DNA from: Phragmites australis | Lineage: Eukaryota > Streptophyta > Magnoliopsida > Poales > Poaceae | Direction: 5' to 3' | Length of the DNA: 64,000 nucleotides | Assembly: GCF_958298935.1 (NCBI RefSeq) | Contig: NC_084932.1 | Span: 8,287,501 to 8,351,500, forward strand | Shown here: one piece after another, positions 56,757-64,000 of the stretch | Position numbering within the stretch: position 1 is the first letter of the stretch | Layout of the letters: each line of letters begins with the position of its first letter | Translations under genes and position numbers: made by a program | Notes under the pieces: model-generated | Seen by the model: only the letters and a program-made list of their open reading frames with translations | The model's database searches: none | What the model was told of the DNA's origin: nothing

Positions 56757-59700
56757 ATGGAAGATCATAGTTGGATGTACACGGGGCATAGAGGGCGAGG
56801 AGATTATACTACTGAATGGATAGAGAAAACTGAACAGTTTGTAGATTATGTGTTTGGTAGAGCAAGTGGTGAGGATGTCCCATGCCCATGCAATTTTTGT
56901 GGTAACACACGGCCACAAATAAGGATGACAATGATTAAACACTTGTGCAAGTTTGGATTTAGACTAGACTATACAGTGTGGGTCTACCATGGTGAAGAGC
57001 ACCCAACTAGATCTGAGGTGCTGAGGCAGCGCATCGATGATCATGAGTTTGATAATGATCGAATAGATGACATGGTCAACGATGTCCGTGATGCACATGG
57101 ACCATCTATAGAGGAAGAACCTGAGCCTGTAGCCCGTGATTTCTTTCAAATGTTATCTGCAGCAAGCCAGCCTCTCCATGAACACACACAAGTCTACCTA
57201 CTTGATGCTATCACCCGTCTACTTGCAGTCAAGTCTCAATTCAGCACAAGCATTGCATGCTTTGATGCTTTCTTGAGTGTTATCTTCACCCTTCTCCCAC
57301 ATGGCCATAGACTTCCCCGTAACTTATATGAGGCAAAGAAATTACTAAGTGCCCTTAGTATGCCATCTGAGAAGATAGATGCTTGCCCCAATAACTGTAT
57401 GCTGTTTAGGAAGGAGAATGAGAACAAGAATTATTGTGATAAATGTGGTGAGTCTAGGTATATTGAAGTTCAAGGAAGTGATGGTCTAAAGAGGCAGCTC
57501 ACTGTGGCCAGGAAAGTGCTGCGCTATCTACCAGTCATATCACGGCTTCAACGTCTGTACATGTCAGAAGGTTTAGCCAAACAAATGACATGGCACAAGT
57601 ATGGCCATCGCTACCATCCAGATAAGCTAGTCCACCCATCTGACGGTGAAGCATGGAAGAAATATGACCGGCATTTTCCAGAGTTTGCTGCTGACCCTAG
57701 AAATGTTCAGCTTGCAATTGCAACAGATGGATTCAACCCATTTGGTATGGGTGCATCACCTTACTCTTGCTGGCTTGTGTTTGTAATCCCACTCAACCTC
57801 CCACCTGGTGTTATCATGCAAAAGCACAACATTTTCCTCAGTTTAGTAATCCCTGGACCCAAATACCCTGGAAAGAACATTAATGTATTTATGCAGCCCC
57901 TAGTAAATGACTTGAATGTAGCTTCCGAGCAAGGCGTACTTACATATGATCGGGCATCAAAGCAAAATTTCACAATGCGTGCAACATATCTATACTCCCT
58001 CCATGATTTTCCCGGCTATGGCATTTTTTGTGGGTGGTGCGTGCATGGAGAAATGCCCTGTCCAGTTTTCATGGATAGTGTAAAATGCATATGGTTGAAG
58101 TCTGGTCACAAGTGGTCCTTCTTTGATTCCCATCGACAGTTTCTTCCATTGGATCATGAGTTTAGGTCTGATACGGAGGGCTTTCGGGCAAATGTTTCTG
58201 TCCACAACGAAGCATCTCCTCGCCTAACAGGAGAGGAAAAACGTGCACAATTTGAAGCCCTTGACCCCCTTGCTGATGGTAATGGGTTCAAGGAATATGG
58301 CGATCAACACAATTGGACCCACATTGTAGGCCTATGGCAGTTATCATACTTTGATAAGCTTCTTCTTCCGCACAACATAGATGTAATGCACAATGAGAAG
58401 AATGTCATGGAGGCCATATTTAACACATTCTTTGACCTTCCTGACAAGACCAAGGACAATGTTAAGGCTCATATTGATCAAGCTGAACTTTGCAATAGAC
58501 CACATCTCAACATGATTTACAAACCCTCTACCGGAAAATGGGAGAAGCCACAAGCAGATTTTTGCTTGAGTAGACCCCAACGGAAGGAAATACTAGAGTG
58601 GTTTCAGACCCTAAAGTTTCCTGATGGGTATGCAGCAAATTTGAGGAGAGGAGTGAACCTGAGTACCATGCGCATCAATGGGTTAAAGAGTCATGACTAT
58701 CACACAATGATGGAATGCCTATTACCTGTCATGTTTCGAGGGTATGTTACGGATAATGTTTGGGAAGTGATGGCAGAGTTGAGCCTCTTCTATCGTTAGC
58801 TATGTGCGAAAGAGCTAGACCCCATTGTGTTGGAAAGCATGGAGCGTGAAGCACCTATTTTACTTTGTAAGTTAGAGAAGATCTTTCCTCCAGGGTTCTT
58901 TAATCCAATGCAGCACCTAATTCTTCATCTCCCATATGAAGCAAGGATGGGTGGACCAGTACAATATCGTTGGATGTATCGAATTGAGAATTGTCAAAAA
59001 GACCTTAGAAGCAAAGTAAAAAACAAATCTCATGTTGAAGCGGGTATTGTAGAGGCAGAAACTCTTGAAGAAATCTCAAACTTCTCATCCATCTACTTCA
59101 CTGACCATGTCCCCACGGTTCATAATCTAATCCCAAGATACAATGTGGATGTCGAGTCTGATTGTGAACTCAGCCTCTTCAAATCAAGGGGTGACACCAC
59201 TTGTAAGGCAGGAAGACGGGAATTGACAGAGAAAGAGTGGCAGACTGCTATGCTATATGTCCTCACCAATCTTCATGAGGTTGATGACTATGTTGGGTAA
59301 GCAATTTTATTTTGGTTGAAGTTACAAGTTATTGACTTTCCTGAATTAGCCTTGTGATTTTATCACTTGTAGGCAATTCAAGGATGAACAATGGAAGAGA
59401 CATGGTGATCCAACTAGGAGACAACTTGAGAATTTACTAAGGAATGGTGCTGGGCGTGGCCGTCCTAATTTTGTTTCTTGGTTCTATCAGCTAGTAAGAT
59501 CATTGTCCTATTCTCTCCCCTTGACATTATTTCCCTGTGAAATGTGAGTCTAACACCAATTAACTTTGTAGAGCTTGAGGGACATGTCCATGAGTGCTGA
59601 CTTGAAGCAAGTAGCAAAAGGATACCACCAATGGGTGAAAACATATAGTACCTATGATGTAAATGGTTACCGGTTTCGAACAGACAAACATGAGAAGGAA

Positions 59701-60305
59701 AGGCCTAATGCAACTACCATAAATAGTGGCTTGGTGACTATTGGTCAAGACAACGATGGTACAACAATTGAGTACTATGGATTTATCAAAGATATCATTG
59801 AACTCAGTTTTGAAGGCCGTATATCCTTGTCTCTTGTCTTGTTCGATTGTCATTGGTTCCATCCAAGAAATGGAGTTATACGAATGTCGCAGTATGGGTT
59901 GGTAGAGGTTGCACATGGGACTATAAATCCAGGTTTTGAGCCATTTGTTGTAGCTCAACAAGCCACCCAGGTGTACTACATCCCTTACCCATGCAAATCT
60001 ATACCAATTCTTGCGAACTGGTGGGTGGTATATAAGGTTAATGCACCGGGTAAACTACCCTCCCCTTCTGAGCAGGACTATGATATTAAGAAGATGGTCT
60101 TCAGGGCACTTTTGTTATTAATCTTTCTGAAGGGTTGCATAGTAGGGATAATGAAGAAAGGGAAGTTGAGGAGGTTTCAAATGCAGGTGTTAATGGTGCT
60201 GATACTAATGCCTTTGATGCACAACCTCTTGAAGAAGTTGAAGATGATGTTAACTTGATTGAAGTCACAGCTGATGAGGGGGCTAACTTTGATGAGTACT
60301 TCTAA
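56757..60305 (+). pseudogene. TNP2-type CACTA transposase
   Basis: Start at 56757 (MEDHSWMYTGHRGRGDYTTE), chosen because DHSWMY begins the transposase-associated domain; CPCNFCGNTRP follows. The Transposase_21 core has LAIATDGFNPFGMGASPYSC and HNIDVMHNEKNV. A TAG at 58797-58799 interrupts the frame, which continues into DUF4218 (LEKIFPPGFFNPMQHLILHL; YRWMYRIENCQKDL). Introns with GT-AG ends lie at 59297-59372 and 59494-59571. The last exon holds DUF4216 (VLFDCHWFHPRNGVIRMSQY; VYYIPYPC), a frameshift near 60085 and an acidic tail ending at 60305. It would cut and rejoin CACTA ends. Confidence 0.9.
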
Positions 60306-60414
60306 GTGTGTGTTTTGACATTTTGTTGGCTATGCCTTTCGATTTGTTTTGTACTGTTTCATAGCTGTTTTATTTTTTCTAATTGTTATAACTGATATAA
60401 CTCTTTATTTCAGG

Positions 60415-62478
60415 ATGATGCGCTTAAGCACAGGATCTAAGGGGTCTTCTTCCTCCAGCCAAGGAAGAACTGGATCCAGGGCTGGATCAAGTTCATCTAT
60501 GATGCAGATAGTTGCACAACCTGTTGCTGATAACAATCAATCAGAGAAGGTAGAGATGGAGGATGAGGAAGTTGAGGAGGAATTGTTCTCACGGGGTCCC
60601 TCACGACTCCCATAGGCCCCTGCAAGGGAAGAGGAAAAGCCTGTCATCACTCCGCAAGGAGATACGTATGTATATTTGACACAAAATTTAGAGAATAACT
60701 TTGCACTGTAATTGTTTATGTGTTAAGCTTCTATTGAGGTTCACTTGACATGTACACAGGCACTGGATTGAAGAAACCACGGAAGGAAGGCTTCCAAATG
60801 GTATACTTGGCTTGATTGTTCGAGATAAGTTCGCTGGACTAGTCACATATGAAGGCAAGGAGGAGCCTGCATTTTCATGGAAGCACTACTTGCTGGTGCC
60901 TGACCCCATCACTGATCCAGAGAGACAATTAAACAACCTTCTTGAGCGAGTAGAGGAGGATTTCTGGGTAAGTAAAATATATACAAACCTGCAAATGAGT
61001 AATCATTTTTGTGCACTAACTCATTATTCGAAGTGTTTTCCTATTTGTAGCTCTACTTTAGATGGGCAGAAAATAAAGAGCATCATGCTAGAAGAAATGT
61101 TCACAATGTGACACAGGACCTCATCCCACGAATGTTCTACGAAGGGCGCATCCAGTCTGTGATCACCTACCACAAAAATATATTGAAACAAAAAATAGGC
61201 AGGTCAGAGGCATGTAGGACATATCTTATAGTGGAACAATATATGCAGGTAAGTTGTCATGTTCCAATATAGTTATGACATGCAGTTATCTATATTCCAG
61301 TTTTATGCTATTTACAATGCTTTCTTCTGCATGTAGGCAAAAGCTTGGTGGGCAATGAAGTGCCCACAGGCATGGAGGAAAATTGCAGAATTGAAGTGGT
61401 GTAAAAATGAGTGGAAAGCTTTGTCTTGTGCGGGTAGAAAGAGAAAGGAGCAGATGCCAGCACCTACCCACTACCAGGGCAGTGCTTCAATGCCTCATTA
61501 TAAGAGAAAATTGGTGAGTGAGTTGCATTAAAATGGAAAATGTCTTTTTAGATCCATTAGTTTCTTAGTACCTGAAAAGGAGTCTACAAGGAAAAAATAT
61601 AGCATTGTCAATTGTTTGATGCAGAAAAAGCAAGAGAAGAGGCCAATATCTAATATTGAAGCTTACTCGATTGGGAAGAGGGTTGACAAAAGGGGCAGTA
61701 ATTGCAACCCAAAAACAAAGGAAAAGCTTGTAAGTTTTTTCGCTCTTTGTGCATCCCTTGTCGTAATTCTGCTGCTGCATATTTAGATGTGTAGTAATGA
61801 AAAATACTTGCACAGGAGGCGTATAGCATTGCTGCCTTAGAGAGGCATGGCCCTGAGTTTAAATGGATCGAAGAGCCCATAGATGGAGTTGTTGTCCACA
61901 AAGCTGGTGGGGGTAAGAAACATGGTTTGGTGATGGCTTTATCAACACGGAGCTGGTCCTCTCTGAGGTGCGCTCATCATGCAACGACTCGACGGATGCT
62001 GAATGCCCTATAAGACAACCATGGACTGCTCCTGAAAGTTCTATAGTTCAGCAGCTCAGGCAGAAGCTACAGGAAGTACGTCAAGGGAGACAAGAGGATT
62101 GGGAGTTCTACAATTCAGAGATTCAGGTTTGAATCAGCTTGGGTGATTGTATTACAGCCATATTATTGCATTGTCTTAGTACAGATGTATCTAACATGAT
62201 TTTTTTGGCAATTCTAGTCACTCCGAGCTAAGTTCAATGCTTATCGTAATTTGGTGCCTGCACCACATTTGGTTAGCACTACCTGAACTGCTTGTATTTT
62301 AACAATTTGGTTACATGTCAACTTATTAGAACCATTTACTTGTTCCCTTTTGGCAATTTAGGAAACGTTCGAGTCTGAGGCGGCTCATAATCAAAATGAT
62401 TCTGCCAATGATGTTCTGCAGAGCCATGGTAGTCCAAGTGAAGATCAGATTGGCGAGACCAGTCCTGTGATATCATGA
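60415..62478 (+). pseudogene. Second CACTA gene, TNPA-like, eight exons
   Basis: ATG at 60415 (MMRLSTGSKGSSSSSQGRTG). Exons inferred from GT-AG ends and frame: 60415-60665, 60760-60967, 61051-61248, 61337-61513, 61625-61729, 61816-62126, 62218-62271 and 62362-62478. Readable blocks are HWIEETTEGRLPNGILGLIV, LYFRWAENKEHHARRNVHNV, AKAWWAMKCPQAWRKIAELK, EAYSIAALERHGPEFKWIEE and a helix-rich end. The order fits the plant transposase family found in En/Spm elements (PF03004-like), the DNA-binding partner of TNP2. A TAG at 60612 and a 1-nt shift near 61925 break it. All splice sites look usable. Confidence 0.75.
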
Positions 62479-62879
62479 ATCCCAGATTCATGATAATCCT
62501 TTTGGCTGCTCGTGAGAGAAGAGTTTGCATCAGTCCCATATTCGTTTTGGTGAAACTGATCATTTTGTGAACAAGCACATATTCAGGAACCATAACTTAG
62601 TTTGACCCTATTTAGCATTTACAAAATGCACTTGCTGGATGTATGCTGAAACCTGATGATCTTATAATTTTTGTGCAAACTGGATGTTGCATGCTAATTG
62701 TTCCATGAATATTCGTATCTATGATCATAATAGATGTTGCTTTGCCTACTGAATATTTGCATCTATGACCATCATGGGTTTTGTCTATTGAATCTGTGTA
62801 TATATGTGTGATTGCAACAGATATTTGTATTGGAATGAAATTAGCTATTTTGCATGAAATGGTGTAAAAAAAATTATGT
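62479..62879. other. 3' flank of the TNPA-like gene
   Basis: AT-rich, no ORF. Imperfect repeats of AATATTTGCATCTATGA / GAATATTCGTATCTATGA occur near 62708 and 62752. Confidence 0.5.
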
Positions 62880-63274
62880 TGACAAAAAAACCCTATGCGT
62901 CTGTACTCAATTGCACACGGGAAACTTTTCCTAAAGATGATGTTGGTTTCATTCACGTGATAGATTTTACCGTGTGTTAGTTTTCTTATGGCACATGGGG
63001 AAGTTTGACGTTACCGTTGTAAAAAACTGCTCCATGGTGAGCTTTCCCAAGTGTTATTAACCCCGTGTGTTTTGAATTAGCACAAGGGAATGTAAAATTC
63101 CCCGTGTGTATTGTTTTTTGCACACGGGGATTTCCTCCTTCCCCGTGTAAAGGCCCTCGTGTACTCATTTTCGTGTGTTGGGAGGATTAACACCCGGGGA
63201 ACAGTTTCTCCGTGTGCATTTAAATTTTTCCCGTTTGGTGCTGACACACGGAGAAATCCACATTTCTGGTAGTG
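62880..63274. repeat. Right terminus and sub-terminal repeats of the CACTA
   Basis: At least eight copies of the CACACGGGGAAA motif in both orientations (for example near 62913, 62992, 63062, 63100, 63120, 63140, 63190, 63210), ending with the terminal repeat TTTCTGGTAGTG at 63274. Denser than the left side, as is common in CACTA elements. Confidence 0.85.
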
Positions 63275-63277
63275 AGC

Positions 63278-63414
63278 TGTCTTCTGTTCATCTTCTGCTT
63301 TTCCACTTCCACCTCTCTCCAATCAAAATTCAAGTTAACTTTCTGCTCCAAGCTTAAAGCTCGATCTCTTACTGTCAGTGCTCAGTCAGTACCTCAGCTC
63401 CATCTTCGTCACTT
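63278..63414 (-). other. 3' flank of the PP2C gene
   Basis: 137 bp between the CACTA target duplication and the PP2C stop codon. On the minus strand it follows the stop and would be 3' UTR. No clear polyadenylation signal remains in it, so the natural 3' end may lie beyond the CACTA. Confidence 0.5.
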
Positions 63415-63915
63415 CTACCGTACGAACCTCTCGAGGTCGACGACCATGACGGTGACGTCGTCCCTGCTCCCCCTGCGCCGCGCCATGTCCACCAGCTCCC
63501 TGCACGACGCCGCCCTGCTCCTGCTCCTGGCGACGGCATCCACGGCCTCCTGGTTGCTCACCTTGTCCCAGAGCCCGTCGGACGCGATGACGAGGAACTC
63601 GCAGCCGGCCCTCAGGGGCAACCTGGTGATCCCGGGCTCAGCAACGACCCACCGCTTGAGCTCCCCGTCGCCGAACGCGCGCGACACGGCGAGGCTGCCA
63701 TGCACCCGCCACACGCCGCTGCTGCTGCGGCTCACGTAGCCGCCCTCCCGCTCGATGCGGGCCCTCTCGTCCTCCCTCGCGCAGGTGTGGTCCGCGGTCA
63801 GCGCGGCCGCGGCGCCGCCGCGGCTCAGCACCGCGCGGCAGTCGCCCAGGTGCGCCACGTAGAGGTCGCCACCCTTCACCAACGCCGTCGCGGCGCATGC
63901 ACCGCCGCTTGCACC
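63415..63915 (-). CDS. Protein phosphatase 2C, C-terminal exon (partial gene)
   Basis: PPM-type, metal-dependent Ser/Thr phosphatase; dephosphorylates signalling proteins. The minus-strand exon starts at 63915 after a CTACTGCAG acceptor and stops at 63415-63417 (TAG), giving about 166 residues. Motifs in order: [79 protein letters not shown] and [13 protein letters not shown]. The metal-binding Asp of ASDGLWD and of SRDD are present. [13 protein letters not shown] suggests the plant clade B (AP2C-like) group. Codons are very GC-rich, unlike all neighbours, as in many grass genes. The N-terminal half lies outside the window. Confidence 0.92.
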   Translation of the reverse strand, partial: GASGGACAATALVKGGDLYVAHLGDCRAVLSRGGAAAALTADHTCAREDERARIEREGGYVSRSSSGVWRVHGSLAVSRAFGDGELKRWVVAEPGITRLPLRAGCEFLVIASDGLWDKVSNQEAVDAVARSRSRAASCRELVDMARRRGSRDDVTVMVVDLERFVR

Positions 63916-64000
63916 CTGCAGTAGTGTTCATGTAGTGGAAAAATTAAATGGGACATCATTCTCACATATATAAATTCTCGTTTTCTTTTTTTTTTCCATG
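63916..64000 (-). other. Intron (part) of the PP2C gene
   Basis: AT-rich with a T-run; ends in ACTACTGCAG at the exon border on the minus strand. The sharp change of base composition at 63915 supports the splice site. Confidence 0.75.

Larger units (their letters stand above)
55118..63274 (+). mobile_element. CACTA (En/Spm) DNA transposon, complete ends, TSD AGC
   Basis: 8,157 bp. The left end CACTACCAAAATTGTCAATT and the right end (reverse complement) CACTACCAGAAATGTGGATT match over about 30 bp. AGC flanks both sides (55115-55117 and 63275-63277), the 3-bp duplication expected for CACTA. Sub-terminal repeats with a CACACGGGGAAA core lie in both orientations within 250 bp of the left end and 400 bp of the right. 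It encodes a TNP2-type transposase and a second, TNPA-like gene on the same strand, each with introns intact but with at least one stop or frameshift. Confidence 0.95.

Noticed and set aside
63272..63739. 155-codon plus-strand ORF at the right edge
   Set aside because: It is antisense to the PP2C exon, starts at the CACTA end, and owes its length to the GC-rich coding strand opposite.
1..64000. tRNA, rRNA or prokaryotic-type features
   Set aside because: No cloverleaf, rRNA-like block, Shine-Dalgarno context or operon structure was seen; the window is plant nuclear DNA.

Overview
This is gene-poor, repeat-packed DNA from a grass (Poaceae) nuclear genome. The grounds are a nested stack of plant LTR retrotransposons (Tekay/Del-like chromoviruses, a Tat-type Ty3/gypsy element, a Ty1/copia element and a Sirevirus of grass type with an env-like ORF), a CACTA DNA transposon with two plant-type genes, and one GC-rich exon of a plant protein phosphatase 2C. 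The species cannot be fixed from sequence alone. No operon, CRISPR array, tRNA or rRNA was seen. The only host gene part that looks functional is the last PP2C exon at the right edge (63415-63915, minus). A broken B3-domain gene fragment (30035-30477, minus) is the other host-like coding trace.

Layout. (1) 1-13160: decayed chromovirus A, plus strand, with the end of its 5' LTR, a PBS, an upstream ORF, gag, pol and chromodomain. Its 3' LTR is split by a complete solo LTR (7789-10735, TSD CCAAC) and by a piece of Sirevirus-type LTR. (2) 13161-22303: a Tat-type gypsy element whose RNase H region is deleted and which carries an antisense ORF; element A appears to sit inside it. (3) 22304-24046: Sirevirus-type LTR sequence holding a small non-autonomous CACTA. 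(4) 24052-27825: solo LTR with TSD TTGAT. (5) 27831-33000: low-copy-looking DNA with a three-copy tandem repeat, the B3 relic, a G-rich run and a MITE. (6) About 33400-50818: a copia element, plus strand, split inside its integrase by a Sirevirus-type solo LTR (34011-48503). That LTR is itself split by a complete 12,062-bp Sirevirus (35284-47345, minus strand, TSD GGTCT) and by another LTR-like piece. (7) 50819-54940: the 3' end of a second chromovirus, of the same LTR family as the solo LTR in (4). (8) 55118-63274: a complete CACTA element (TSD AGC) lying 140 bp downstream of the PP2C stop codon.

How the parts relate. The target-site duplications give a relative order of events. The Sirevirus is younger than the Sirevirus-type LTR it interrupts, which is younger than the copia element. 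Most coding regions carry frameshifts or stop codons. The best-preserved are the Sirevirus gag-pol and the CACTA TNP2- and TNPA-like genes, which keep their splice sites but have in-frame stops. The most interesting observation is inside the Sirevirus: between pol and the env-like ORF lies a copy of the LTR promoter architecture (palindrome array plus TATA box on the coding strand), followed by a possible intron-containing leader. This suggests the env-like ORF may be, or may have been, a separate transcription unit.
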